From Mycolicibacterium xanthum (GTDB taxonomy: Bacteria > Actinomycetota > Actinomycetes > Mycobacteriales > Mycobacteriaceae): 64,000 nucleotides of DNA. The stretch lies in contig NZ_JAIFZS010000059.1 in NCBI RefSeq assembly GCF_019710635.1, positions 1-64,000 of the forward strand, given 5' to 3'. A program made the position numbers and the translations under genes. The stretch's first letter is position 1. Every line of letters starts with the position of its first letter. Positions 27,202-35,735 of this stretch are shown piece by piece. The notes beneath the pieces were generated by a model. It was not told the DNA's origin, searched no databases, and was given only the letters and a program-made list of their open reading frames with translations.

Positions 27202-28746
27202 ATGGCGCTGACCACCGGCCGGCGCCGCCCGCCGGCGCCGCTGCTCGTCGCGGCCACGGTGGTGGCGGCGGCCACCCTGATACCGCTGGTCTATCTCGGC
27301 GAACGCGCCCTCGACCGGGGCTGGTCGTTCGTCGCCGACGAGTTGCTCCAGCCGCGCACCGCGGCGCTGATCGGCCGCTCGCTGCTGTTGGTCAGCGTGG
27401 TCACCGCGGCGTGTGTGGTGCTCGGCGTCGGGCTGGCGGTGCTGGTCAGCCGCACCGACGTGGTGGCCCGGCGAGCGCTGGCCGTCGCCCTGACGCTTCC
27501 GCTGGCGATGCCCAGCTATCTACTTGCCTACCTCTGGGTGTCGGCCGCCCCCGGCATCGCCGGGTTCTGGGGTTCGGCGCTGGTGCTCACGCTGGTGAGC
27601 TACCCGTTGGTGCTGCTCACCACGACGGCCGCGTTGGCCCGCGTCGACCCTGCCCAGGAGGAGGTGGCCCGGTCGCTCGGGCTGGGTGGCGTCGCGGTGC
27701 TGTTCAGGGTCACGCTGCGCCAGGCGCGGGCCGCGATCGCGGCGGGCGCGCTGCTGGTGGCGCTGTACGTGCTCAGCGACTTCGGCGCGGTGGCGGCCAT
27801 GCGGTTCGAGGCGTTCACGTGGGTGATCTACGGGGCCTATCGATCTGGTTTCAACCCGTCCCGGGCAGCGGTGCTGTCGCTGGTGCTGATCGTGTTCGCG
27901 GTCGTGCTCGTGGTGGCCGAGGGCCGGGCCCGCGGACGGGCCGCGGCCGCCCGGCTGGGTGGGGGCGCTCCGCGACCCGCCCCGGTCAGCCGGCTGGGCC
28001 GGTGGAACGTGGTCGCCCTGCTGGTGCCGGCGGCGGTCTTGGCGGCGGCGGTGGTGGTCCCGGCGCTCACGCTGGCCGGGTGGCTGCTGACGGCCGGGCC
28101 GCGCTGGGACTGGGCCGAGTGGTTCGCCGCGCTGGGCGCGACGGTGTGGCTGTCGGTGGCCGCCGCGCTGAGCGCCACGGCGGCCGCGCTGCCGCTGGGC
28201 GTCCTGGCCGCCCGGCACCGAGACCGGGCGACTCGCGCGTTGGAGGCGGCCAGCTACGTCGCACACGGCCTTCCGGCCATCGTGATCGCGATCTCGATGG
28301 TGTCGCTCGGGGTGCTCGTGCTGCGGCCGATCTATCAGCGCGAACCGCTGCTGATCCTCGCCTATACGGTGTTGTTCGTGCCTCTGGCGATCGGATCGGT
28401 TCGCGCCGCGGTCGAGTCGGCACCCATTCGGCTGGAGGAAGTGGCGCGCGCACTGGGCCGCACACCACTCCAGGCATTCCGTTCGGTGACGGCCCGGGTG
28501 GCGTTTCCCGGGATCGCAGCCGGTGCCGCACTGGTGCTGCTGACCTGCATGAAGGAGTTGCCGGTGACTCTGCTGCTGCGTCCCACCGGCACCGACACCC
28601 TGGCCACCCGACTGTGGAACCACAGCTCGGTCAGCGACTACGCCGCCGCCGCACCGTATGCCGCGGCCCTGTTGGTGTTCGCCGCGATCCCCACCGCGCT
28701 GCTCGGCATGTCCAGCACCACAGCGGGCGAGGTGCGCAGTGACTGA
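27202..28746 (+). CDS. ferric iron ABC transporter permease (FbpB-type, two fused membrane domains)
   Basis: The 514-residue protein has about twelve transmembrane segments in two homologous halves, each carrying the EAA-type loop that contacts the ATPase: EEVARSLGLGGVAVLFRVTL near residue 155 and EEVARALGRTPLQAFRSVTA near residue 415. This fused arrangement is typical of FbpB/SfuB iron permeases. It follows the lipoprotein by 4 bp and overlaps the ATPase gene by 8 bp, so the three genes form one operon. M. tuberculosis does not have these genes at this place; insertion or loss in other lineages is inferred from synteny. Confidence 0.9.
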   Translation: MALTTGRRRPPAPLLVAATVVAAATLIPLVYLGERALDRGWSFVADELLQPRTAALIGRSLLLVSVVTAACVVLGVGLAVLVSRTDVVARRALAVALTLPLAMPSYLLAYLWVSAAPGIAGFWGSALVLTLVSYPLVLLTTTAALARVDPAQEEVARSLGLGGVAVLFRVTLRQARAAIAAGALLVALYVLSDFGAVAAMRFEAFTWVIYGAYRSGFNPSRAAVLSLVLIVFAVVLVVAEGRARGRAAAARLGGGAPRPAPVSRLGRWNVVALLVPAAVLAAAVVVPALTLAGWLLTAGPRWDWAEWFAALGATVWLSVAAALSATAAALPLGVLAARHRDRATRALEAASYVAHGLPAIVIAISMVSLGVLVLRPIYQREPLLILAYTVLFVPLAIGSVRAAVESAPIRLEEVARALGRTPLQAFRSVTARVAFPGIAAGAALVLLTCMKELPVTLLLRPTGTDTLATRLWNHSSVSDYAAAAPYAAALLVFAAIPTALLGMSSTTAGEVRSD

Positions 28747-29824
28747 GGCCGACGCCTCGACGGTGGCGGCGCACGGCATCCACAAGGCCTTCGGCGGGCG
28801 TCGCGTGCTCTGCGGCGTCGATCTGGAGGTGCCGGCGGGGACGCTGACCGCGGTGCTGGGGCCGTCCGGCTGCGGCAAGACCACCCTGCTGCGGATCCTG
28901 GCCGGGTTCGAGGATCCCGACGCCGGGACCGTGCGCATCGGCGCACAGACCGTCGCCGGCGAGTCGGCCGCGGTGCCGGCGCACCGGCGGCGGGTGGGCC
29001 TGATGCCGCAGGAGGGGGCGCTGTTCCCGCACCTCAGCGTCGCCGAGAACGTCGCGTTCGGGATGGACCGGGCCGCCCGCAGCCGGCCCGGCACTGCCGT
29101 GGCGCGCTGGCTGTCGGTGGTGGGACTGGACGGCCTGGCCGACGCGCGGCCCCATCAACTCTCGGGCGGGCAGCAGCAGCGGGTGGCGCTGGCACGTGCG
29201 CTGGCCGCCCGGCCCCGGGTGCTGCTGCTCGACGAGCCGTTCGCCGCCCTGGATGCGGCCCTTCGGGTACGGGTGCGCGAGGACATCGCGGCGATCCTGC
29301 GCGACACCGGGACCACGGCGCTGCTGGTCACCCACGACCAGGCCGAGGCGCTGTCGCTGGCGGACTCGGTGGCGCTGCTGATCGACGGAACGATCGCCCA
29401 GCACGGCACGCCGGCACAGCTGTACTCGCAGCCGACCAGCCTGGCCAACGCGCGGTTCATCGGCACCACCGTCGAGCTGGCCGGCATGGCCGCATCCGGT
29501 GTGGTGCACACGCCGCTGGGCGTGCTGCGGGCCCGGCTGCCGGTGCCCGACGGTCTTACGGTGGTCGCGCTGCGCCCCGAACAGCTGCGGATCGGCACCG
29601 GATCGTGCGGGGTGCCCGCTCGGGTGACGGCGTGCCGGTTCTACGGCGCCGACACCGTGGTGCACGTCGAACTGGCCGGCGGCGCCGCACTCGCGCTGCG
29701 CAGCCCCGGTGACACCGGACCGGACCCCGGCACCGACGTCGCCGTGGAGGTCACCGGCGACGTGCTGGCCTACCCGTCACCAGCCGGTGGGCAGCGGGTG
29801 GCCCTCGGCGAAGCCGGCCGCTGA
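28739..29824 (+). CDS. ferric iron ABC transporter ATP-binding protein (FbpC-type)
   Basis: The 361-residue protein has a complete ABC ATPase: Walker A GPSGCGKTT near residue 42, signature LSGGQQQRVALARAL near residue 141, Walker B LLLDEPFAALD and the switch His in LLVTHDQAEA. A C-terminal TOBE-like region from about residue 245 resembles that of FbpC. The GTG start at 28739 overlaps the permease stop. The last 48 bp of the gene overlap the end of guaB1 on the opposite strand, so both proteins' C-termini are encoded by the same DNA. Confidence 0.92.
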   Translation: MTEADASTVAAHGIHKAFGGRRVLCGVDLEVPAGTLTAVLGPSGCGKTTLLRILAGFEDPDAGTVRIGAQTVAGESAAVPAHRRRVGLMPQEGALFPHLSVAENVAFGMDRAARSRPGTAVARWLSVVGLDGLADARPHQLSGGQQQRVALARALAARPRVLLLDEPFAALDAALRVRVREDIAAILRDTGTTALLVTHDQAEALSLADSVALLIDGTIAQHGTPAQLYSQPTSLANARFIGTTVELAGMAASGVVHTPLGVLRARLPVPDGLTVVALRPEQLRIGTGSCGVPARVTACRFYGADTVVHVELAGGAALALRSPGDTGPDPGTDVAVEVTGDVLAYPSPAGGQRVALGEAGR

Positions 29825-31213
29825 CTGCACGCCGAGCACCACCTTCTCGTGCAGTTCGGCCAGCGTGTCCGCCCCGACGTAGGTGCACGTGCTGCGCACG
29901 CCGGAGGTGATGTGGTCGATCAGGTCCTCGACACCGCCGCGGAAGGGATCCAGATCCATCCGCGATGTGGAGATGCCCTCCTCGAACAGGGCCTTGCGGG
30001 CCCGATCGAACGCTCCGTCGGCCGCGGTGCGGGCCGCGACGGCGCGCTTGGACGCCATCCCGTAGCTCTCCTTGTACGGCTGGTCCTCACGGTCGCGCAT
30101 CAGGTCGCCGGGCGACTCGTAGGTGCCGGCGAACCAGCTGCCGATCATCACGTTGGACGCCCCCGCCGCCAGGGCCAGCGCAACGTCGCGGGGATGGCGG
30201 ACACCGCCGTCGGCCCACACGTGTCCGCCGGCTTCGCGCGCCGCCGCAGCGCATTCGACGACGGCGGAGAACTGCGGGCGCCCGACGCCGGTCATCATCC
30301 GGGTGGTGCACATGGCGCCGGGGCCGACCCCGACCTTGACGATCGAGGCACCGGCCTCGATCAGGTCGCGGGTGCCCGCAGCGGAGACCACGTTTCCCGC
30401 GGCCAGCGGCAGGCCCAGATCCAGCGAGGCCACCGCGGCGATCGCGTCGAGCATCCTCTGCTGGTGACCGTGTGCGGTGTCGATGACGAGCAGATCCACC
30501 CCGGCCTCGGCCAGGTCGCGGGCCTTCGCGGCGACGTCGCCGTTGATCCCGACCGCGGCGGCGATGCGCAGCCGTCCCAGCCGGTCCACGGCCGGGGTGT
30601 AGATGCCCGCACGGACCGCGCCGGTGCGGGTGAGCACGCCGGCCAGCGTGCCGTCGGCCTCGGTGAGCACGGCCACGTCGACGGGTGCGTGCTCGAGCAG
30701 GTCGAACACCTTGCGCGGATCGGTCCCGACCGGTGCGGTGACGAAGTCGGTGATCGCCACGTCGCGCACCCGGGTGAAGCGGTCGATGCCGGCGCAGGAC
30801 GCCTCGGTGACCAGGCCGATCGGCCGGTCCTCGAAGACCACCACGGCGGCGCCGTGCGCGCGCTTGTGGATCAGTGCGCTGGCGTCGGACACCGACGCGT
30901 CGGGGGACAGCGTCACCGGGGTGTCCACGACGGTGTCGCGGCTCTTGACGAACTCGACGGTGTGCCCGACGGCCGCGGGCGGAAGATCCTGCGGCAGTAC
31001 GACGATCCCGCCGCGGCGGGCGACCGTCTCGGCCATCCGGCGCCCGGCCACCGCGGTCATGTTGGCGACCACGACCGGAATGGTGGTACCCGAGCCGTCC
31101 ACGCTGGACAGGTCGACGTCGAAGCGGGACGGGACGTCGGAGCGGCCCGGCACGATGAAGACGTCGTTGTAGGTCAGGTCGTATGGCGGCCGGTGACCGT
31201 CGAGAAACCGCAT
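29777..31213 (-). CDS. guaB1: GuaB1, IMP dehydrogenase-like protein (GMP reductase)
   Basis: The 478-residue protein has an IMPDH-type barrel with the catalytic Cys in GPGAMCTTRMMTGVG (about residue 302) and an inserted CBS pair at about residues 95-205 (TPVTLSPDASVSDASALI and PVDVAVLTEADGTLAGVLTRTG, each a CBS half). The M. smegmatis orthologue was shown to act as a GMP reductase, converting GMP to IMP, rather than an IMP dehydrogenase. The stop codon is inside the 3' end of the convergent iron ATPase gene. The gnd1 gene lies one base upstream, so the two are surely co-transcribed. Confidence 0.93.
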   Translation of the reverse strand: MRFLDGHRPPYDLTYNDVFIVPGRSDVPSRFDVDLSSVDGSGTTIPVVVANMTAVAGRRMAETVARRGGIVVLPQDLPPAAVGHTVEFVKSRDTVVDTPVTLSPDASVSDASALIHKRAHGAAVVVFEDRPIGLVTEASCAGIDRFTRVRDVAITDFVTAPVGTDPRKVFDLLEHAPVDVAVLTEADGTLAGVLTRTGAVRAGIYTPAVDRLGRLRIAAAVGINGDVAAKARDLAEAGVDLLVIDTAHGHQQRMLDAIAAVASLDLGLPLAAGNVVSAAGTRDLIEAGASIVKVGVGPGAMCTTRMMTGVGRPQFSAVVECAAAAREAGGHVWADGGVRHPRDVALALAAGASNVMIGSWFAGTYESPGDLMRDREDQPYKESYGMASKRAVAARTAADGAFDRARKALFEEGISTSRMDLDPFRGGVEDLIDHITSGVRSTCTYVGADTLAELHEKVVLGVQSAAGFAEGHPLPTGW

Positions 31214-31214
31214 G

Positions 31215-32675
31215 TCAGACCTCGACTTCGGTGTGGTCGCCGCTCCACAGGGTGTGGAAGCGCTTGTCCGGATCGGCGTCGATGCGCCCGTAGGTGTGCG
31301 CGCCGAAGAAGTCGCGCAGCCCCTGGGTGAGCGCAGCGGGCAGGCGTTCGGTGCGCAGACCGTCGTAGTACGACAGCGCCGAGGAGAACCCGGGGATCGG
31401 GATGCCCGACTGCGTGGCGGTGACCACGACGCGGCGCCAGCTGTCGATGGCGGCCTCGATCGCGGACCGGAAGTACGGCGCGACGATCAGCGACGGCAGC
31501 TCCGGGTCCGCGTCGAACGCGTCCTTGATGCGGTTGAGGAACTTGGCCCGGATGATGCAGCCGCCGCGCCAGATGGTGGCCAGCACCCCGGGGGTGATGT
31601 CCCAGTCGTACTCGATGCTGCCGGCCTGGATCTGGTTGAAGCCCTGGGCGTAGGCGATGATCTTCGAGGCGTACAGCGCCTGGCGCACGTCCTCGATGAA
31701 TTGCGCTGCGTCGGCGGGCTTGTCCCCGAGCCGACCCGACGCCAGGCCGGTGGTGGCCCTGCGCTGTGCGACCGATCCGGACAGCGCGCGGGCGAACACC
31801 GCTTCCGCGATGCCGGTCACCGGGACGCCGAGGTCCAGCGCGGACTTCACCGTCCAGCGGCCGGTGCCCTTCTGCTCGGCTTCGTCGATGATCACGTCGA
31901 CCAACGGCTCGCCGGTCTTGGCGTCGATCTGGCGCAGCACCTCGGCGGTGATCTCGACCAGGAAGCTGTCCAGGTCCCCGGAGTTCCACTCGTCGAAGAC
32001 GTCGGCGATCTCCGGCGCCGACATGCCCAAGCCGTCGCGTAGCAGCTGGTAGGCCTCGCCGATGAGCTGCATGTCCGAGTACTCGATGCCGTTGTGCACC
32101 ATCTTCACGAAATGCCCGGCACCGTCGGGCCCGATGTGGGCGCAGCACGGCACCCCGTCGACGTGCGCGGAGATCTCCTCGAGAAGTGGCCCGAGGGATT
32201 CGTAGGACTCGGCGGGACCCCCGGGCATGATCGAGGGCCCGTTGAGGGCGCCCTCCTCACCACCGGAGATCCCGGCGCCGACGAAGTGCAGTCCCCGCTC
32301 ACCTATCGCCTTCTCCCGGCGGATGGTGTCGGTGTAGAGGGCGTTGCCGCCGTCGATGATGATGTCGCCCTCTTCCATGGCGTCGGCGAGCTCGTTGATC
32401 ACCGCATCGGTCGGGTCACCGGCCTTGACCATGATGAGCACCCGGCGCGGCTTCTCCAACGCGTCGAGGAACTCGGCGATGGTCTCGCTGCGCACGAACG
32501 AACCCTCCGCGCCGTGCTCGGCGAGCAGCGCGTCGGTCTTGGCGATCGACCGGTTGTGCAGCGCGACGGTGTAGCCGTGCCTGGCGAAGTTGCGCGCGAT
32601 GTTCGACCCCATCACGGCCAGTCCGGTGACCCCGATCTGCGCGGTTCCGGTCGAAGGGGAGGTCGGATCGTTCAT
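31215..32675 (-). CDS. gnd1: 6-phosphogluconate dehydrogenase, decarboxylating
   Basis: The enzyme oxidises 6-phosphogluconate to ribulose 5-phosphate with release of CO2 and NADPH in the pentose phosphate pathway. The 486-residue protein has the N-terminal nucleotide-binding motif GLAVMGSNIARN, the substrate signature GISGGEEGALNGPSIMPGG and the catalytic block HFVKMVHNGIEYSDM. Length and motifs fit the long homodimeric form. It is directly upstream of guaB1 with one base between them. The ATG follows a purine-rich GAAAGG at a normal distance. Confidence 0.95.
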   Translation of the reverse strand: MNDPTSPSTGTAQIGVTGLAVMGSNIARNFARHGYTVALHNRSIAKTDALLAEHGAEGSFVRSETIAEFLDALEKPRRVLIMVKAGDPTDAVINELADAMEEGDIIIDGGNALYTDTIRREKAIGERGLHFVGAGISGGEEGALNGPSIMPGGPAESYESLGPLLEEISAHVDGVPCCAHIGPDGAGHFVKMVHNGIEYSDMQLIGEAYQLLRDGLGMSAPEIADVFDEWNSGDLDSFLVEITAEVLRQIDAKTGEPLVDVIIDEAEQKGTGRWTVKSALDLGVPVTGIAEAVFARALSGSVAQRRATTGLASGRLGDKPADAAQFIEDVRQALYASKIIAYAQGFNQIQAGSIEYDWDITPGVLATIWRGGCIIRAKFLNRIKDAFDADPELPSLIVAPYFRSAIEAAIDSWRRVVVTATQSGIPIPGFSSALSYYDGLRTERLPAALTQGLRDFFGAHTYGRIDADPDKRFHTLWSGDHTEVEV

Positions 32676-32724
32676 GCGGGCAGCCTTTCGTTATGGGGTC
32701 GTGCGGGACCGTGGGACAACACCT

Positions 32725-33684
32725 CTACGCGATGAACAGCCGATGCAGCTCCGTCAGCCAGGGCACCGCCAGCGCCAGGGTCGGGATGACGAGCACGCCC
32801 GCCGCGGCACCGTAGGCACCCGCGGCGAGGATCCGGCTGTTGGGCCGCCCGGCCAGCCGCCGCACCCGGATCACGGCGGTGGGTCCGCCCGCGGCCAGCG
32901 CGCCACGCGGGGCCCGCGCGGAGGCACACGCCACCAGTGCGCGCGCCAGGGGAGTGGGACCCGCGCTGCGCACGGCGGCGTCGTCGGCCAGCAGCTCGAT
33001 CAGCAGCCGCACCGCATGGAGCGCGTGCGCACTGCGAACCCAGCGCGGGAAGGCGGCGTGCACCGCGGTGAACATCTCGAGCACCAGGTCGTGGCGGGCC
33101 CGCAGGTGGGCGCGTTCATGGGTCAGGATCGCGGTGATCTCGCTGGCCGACAGCGTGTTCAGGGCGCCCTCGCTGAGCACGACGCGGCTGCGCACGCCGG
33201 GCAGGCAGTAGGCGAGCGGTTCGGCGACGTCGAGGATGCGCAACCCGCCGGCCAGCGGCGCCGGACAGGGTGCGGGCAGGTGCGCGGGGTGGTGCGACGC
33301 CCCCACCAGGTCCACCAACGTCCGGTGGCGGGCGCGACGTCTGCGGGTCGCGATGGCGACGTTGATCACCGCGCCGATCAGCCGCACACCGATCGTCAGC
33401 GTGAGCGCCAGGACCACCACGTACGCACCCCACAGCGGCCAGCCGAGGGTCGCGATTCCGCCGGTGAGGGTGGCGGTGGGGCGGCCGTCGGGACCCGGTT
33501 CGAAAAGCCGGCTGGCGATCGAGATGCCCGCCGAGAAGGCCGACAGCACGGCGGCCAGCGCAATCGACTGCCAGAGCACGATCGCCGCGCGCGGAGCGCG
33601 CATCGGCCAGGTGGCTCGCGCCAGCATCGCGGGCATCGGCCCCGACAGGAGCAGAGCGACGATGGTGAAGGCCAGCGCGGACAC
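32725..33684 (-). CDS. blaR: M56-family membrane metalloprotease, BlaR homologue (Rv1845c-like)
   Basis: The 319-residue protein has about four transmembrane helices and the zinc-protease motif LTHERAH (HExxH) near residue 190, as in BlaR1/MecR1 peptidases. It lacks a penicillin-binding sensor domain, as does the mycobacterial BlaR, so the signal is not direct beta-lactam acylation in the staphylococcal way. Its likely substrate is the BlaI repressor encoded 14 bp upstream in the same operon. Cleavage of BlaI in response to cell-wall stress is established for the M. tuberculosis pair. Confidence 0.87.
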   Translation of the reverse strand: MSALAFTIVALLLSGPMPAMLARATWPMRAPRAAIVLWQSIALAAVLSAFSAGISIASRLFEPGPDGRPTATLTGGIATLGWPLWGAYVVVLALTLTIGVRLIGAVINVAIATRRRRARHRTLVDLVGASHHPAHLPAPCPAPLAGGLRILDVAEPLAYCLPGVRSRVVLSEGALNTLSASEITAILTHERAHLRARHDLVLEMFTAVHAAFPRWVRSAHALHAVRLLIELLADDAAVRSAGPTPLARALVACASARAPRGALAAGGPTAVIRVRRLAGRPNSRILAAGAYGAAAGVLVIPTLALAVPWLTELHRLFIA

Positions 33685-33698
33685 GCTGTCAGTGTCTC

Positions 33699-34115
33699 TC
33701 AGGCGGTACCCGGATCGCCAGCGGGCGGGGTGGCGCGGTCCTTGTCCTCGAGTTCGGCGAGCGCGCGACGCAGCGCCGCGGCCTCGTCTGCACCGACGCG
33801 CTCCACGAAATGCACCAGCGCGGCCTCGCGGCTCCCCGAATCGGCGGCCTGGTCGAGTGCGTCGACCATCAGTCCGGCCACCAGCTCGTCGCGGCCGTGG
33901 GTGGGGGCGTAGCGGTGGGCGCGGTCGTCGCGGTGCTGGACGACCAGGTTCTTCTTCGCCAGCCGCTGCAGCACCGTCATGATCGTGGTGTAGGCGAGAT
34001 CGCGTCGGGCGGCGAGCGCCTCGTGCACCTGGCGCACCGTCTGCGGCTCCCCGGTGGACCAGAGGTGGTCCATCACGGAGCGCTCCAGCTCCCCGAGCCG
34101 TGTCAGCTTGGCCAT
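33699..34115 (-). CDS. blaI: BlaI-type transcriptional repressor
   Basis: The 138-residue winged-helix protein matches BlaI/MecI repressors: LGELERSVMDHLWSTGEPQTVR, YTTIMTVLQRLAKKNLV and HRYAPTHGRDEL. In M. tuberculosis BlaI controls blaC, the blaI-blaR operon itself and ATP synthase genes. The ATG at 34115 gives the known length of 138; the frame is open upstream but without conserved sequence. A candidate BlaI operator lies at 34163-34179, about 50 bp upstream of the start. The downstream partner is the BlaR-like protease. Confidence 0.92.
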   Translation of the reverse strand: MAKLTRLGELERSVMDHLWSTGEPQTVRQVHEALAARRDLAYTTIMTVLQRLAKKNLVVQHRDDRAHRYAPTHGRDELVAGLMVDALDQAADSGSREAALVHFVERVGADEAAALRRALAELEDKDRATPPAGDPGTA

Positions 34116-34162
34116 CGTGCGTTCATCTCCTACCGGCTGTAGCTGAAAGCCTACTACGCGAT

Positions 34163-34179
34163 TACTACCAAGCGTCGTA
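34163..34179. promoter_or_regulatory. candidate BlaI operator, TACTAC-n5-GTCGTA
   Basis: An imperfect dyad with 6-base arms (one mismatch) is present in the leader of blaI, and a second TACTAC copy lies 11 bases upstream at 34152-34157. BlaI-family operators contain TAC/GTA-rich dyads such as ACTAC-n-GTAGT, so an autoregulatory site is likely. The region is shared with the divergent FhuF-like gene, but that gene has its own IdeR-like box. Confidence 0.55.
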
Positions 34180-34308
34180 TCCAAATTCCGCGCAGGTGAA
34201 AGGCCCCCTCGGGCACCCCTGGCCAGACCGTCGCCATGCCGGTCACCGGTGCTTTCGAGCTGTCGTGTGAGTCCGGTCACAGGGCATCGCTCCTTCGCCC
34301 TCCGTAAC

Positions 34309-34327
34309 TATAGTAAGCCTACCCTAA
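34309..34327 (+). promoter_or_regulatory. IdeR/DtxR-type iron box upstream of the FhuF-like gene
   Basis: TATAGTAAGCCTACCCTAA matches 15 of 19 positions of the IdeR consensus TWAGGTTAGSCTAACCTWA and ends 24 bases before the ATG, overlapping the expected promoter. It shares the core AGTAAGSCTA with the box upstream of the iron ABC operon at 26.1 kb, which suggests that the two loci are controlled together by iron. Confidence 0.7.
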
Positions 34328-34351
34328 TTTAGTTGTCCGATCGGAGGTTCC

Positions 34352-35131
34352 ATGCCCGTCGTCGTCGACGATCCGCTCATCTCGAGCATGACGATCACCC
34401 GCCCGCTGCCGATCCACCAGTCCAGTCGCCGCCTGCGCGAGTTGTACCGCGAGAGCCCGCGCGTATTCGGCGTGGCGGTGATGGGCGACCTGTCCCGGCG
34501 ACGCTGGTGGCCACTGGCCGAGGTCCTCACCACCGACCGGCTGCCGGCCATGTTCGCGGCGGGACTGGCCGAGACCGGCAGCGCCGCGGCCGCCGCCCAG
34601 CAGATCGCCACGACCTTCGCCGACGTCGTCATCGGGCGGGTGGTGCCACTGCTGGTACTCGAGGGTCGCGCGTGGGACACCGGACCGGAGAACCTGTGGG
34701 TGCACGTCGACTCCGAGGGGGCCATCGACTGGGTCGGCGTGGCGGACCCCACCGTACGGGCACTGCCCGACGACCCGTTCTTCGCCGGCCGCAGGACCGT
34801 CGGCGTCGGACACGCGGCCCGGGACGGGATCGTGGCGCTGCCCAGCGAGGCCGCGCTGACGACCTGGGCCGCACACCGCAGCCATCGCGCACTCGCGCCG
34901 CTGTTCGACAGGCTCGCGGCGGTCGGCGCTGGCGCGATGACGGTACCGGCGATGTGGCACATCGTCGGCGGCGCGGTGGTCGGCGCCGCCACCCGGGTCC
35001 CGCTGCTCGCGGGGTCCAGCGAGGCGGTCGGCATGCGGCGCGGCCAAGCCGTGCTCGATGCGTTCGTCGGCTTCGGGGTGCCGGTACGCGGCACATCGCG
35101 GACCCTTCCGGGGAAGGTCTTGATGAATTAG
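34352..35131 (+). CDS. FhuF-like siderophore-iron reductase / IucA-IucC-FhuF family protein
   Basis: The 259-residue protein resembles the FhuF ferric-reductase family of actinobacteria (LRELYRESPRVFGVAVMGD, VVPLLVLEGRAWD, ALAPLFDRLAAVGAGAMT and MWHIVGGAVVG). Family members release iron from siderophores after uptake and usually end in a Cys-rich 2Fe-2S motif. That motif is not present in this frame, which stops after LPGKVLMN; a C-x3-CC-x2-C cluster is encoded just downstream in another frame (about 35148-35175), so a frameshift is possible. A ribosome site GGAGG precedes the ATG, and an IdeR-like box lies immediately upstream. Function is inferred from similarity and context. Confidence 0.65.
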   Translation: MPVVVDDPLISSMTITRPLPIHQSSRRLRELYRESPRVFGVAVMGDLSRRRWWPLAEVLTTDRLPAMFAAGLAETGSAAAAAQQIATTFADVVIGRVVPLLVLEGRAWDTGPENLWVHVDSEGAIDWVGVADPTVRALPDDPFFAGRRTVGVGHAARDGIVALPSEAALTTWAAHRSHRALAPLFDRLAAVGAGAMTVPAMWHIVGGAVVGAATRVPLLAGSSEAVGMRRGQAVLDAFVGFGVPVRGTSRTLPGKVLMN

Positions 35132-35276
35132 GGCAGCAGCCTTGCCTACTATTCTGCTGTCCGGATTGCGAACTCGAACCAGCGGACCGCGCCGGAGTCC
35201 TGAGGGCTGCAGAGACCCCCGGCCGCCGCACCGACCCCCGTGGCTGCGCGGCGTAGCGAGCGTGTAAACACAAGCC

Positions 35277-35681
35277 GTGAGCACAGACGTACCCCCCGGC
35301 CTCGGCGACGGTTTCGACTCCGAGCTCGGACTGACCTTCCTCGAGGTCACCCCCGACGGCGGCCGGGCCCGGCTGCAGATCACCGACAAGCTGCTGCAGC
35401 CCTGGGGAATCGTGCACGGCGGCGTCTACTGTGCGGTGATCGAGAGCCTGGCCAGCGTCTCGGGGCACACGTGGCTGACCGAGAACGGCGGCGGCACCGT
35501 CGTCGGGGTCAACAACAACACCGACTTCCTGCGCGCGATCTCGACGGGAACCGTCATCGCCACGTCGACACCGATCCACCGCGGCAGGCGCCAGCAGTTG
35601 TGGCTGATCACCATCGCCGACGAGAACGACCGGGTGGTGGCCCGGGGGCAGGTGCGGTTGCAGAACCTGCCGACCGAATGA
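35277..35681 (+). CDS. PaaI-type thioesterase (Rv1847-like)
   Basis: The 134-residue hotdog protein has the conserved block LLQPWGIVHGGVYCAVIESLASV with the His-Gly-Gly turn of PaaI-type thioesterases, and the GRRQQLWLITIADE strand pair near the C-terminus. It would hydrolyse an acyl-CoA or similar thioester; the substrate is unknown. It lies just before ureA, as Rv1847 does in M. tuberculosis, but nothing in its sequence links it to urea metabolism. The start is a GTG at 35277. Confidence 0.85.
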   Translation: MSTDVPPGLGDGFDSELGLTFLEVTPDGGRARLQITDKLLQPWGIVHGGVYCAVIESLASVSGHTWLTENGGGTVVGVNNNTDFLRAISTGTVIATSTPIHRGRRQQLWLITIADENDRVVARGQVRLQNLPTE

Positions 35682-35735
35682 CCGGCGGCGCGTGAACGCT
35701 GCTGACTGCCGCGCGCCGTGGCAGTATCGCGCACT

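Noticed and set aside
35148..35256. Cys-rich tail as a separate small gene
   Set aside because: It has no start codon with a ribosome site of its own; kept only as a possible frameshifted end of the FhuF-like gene.
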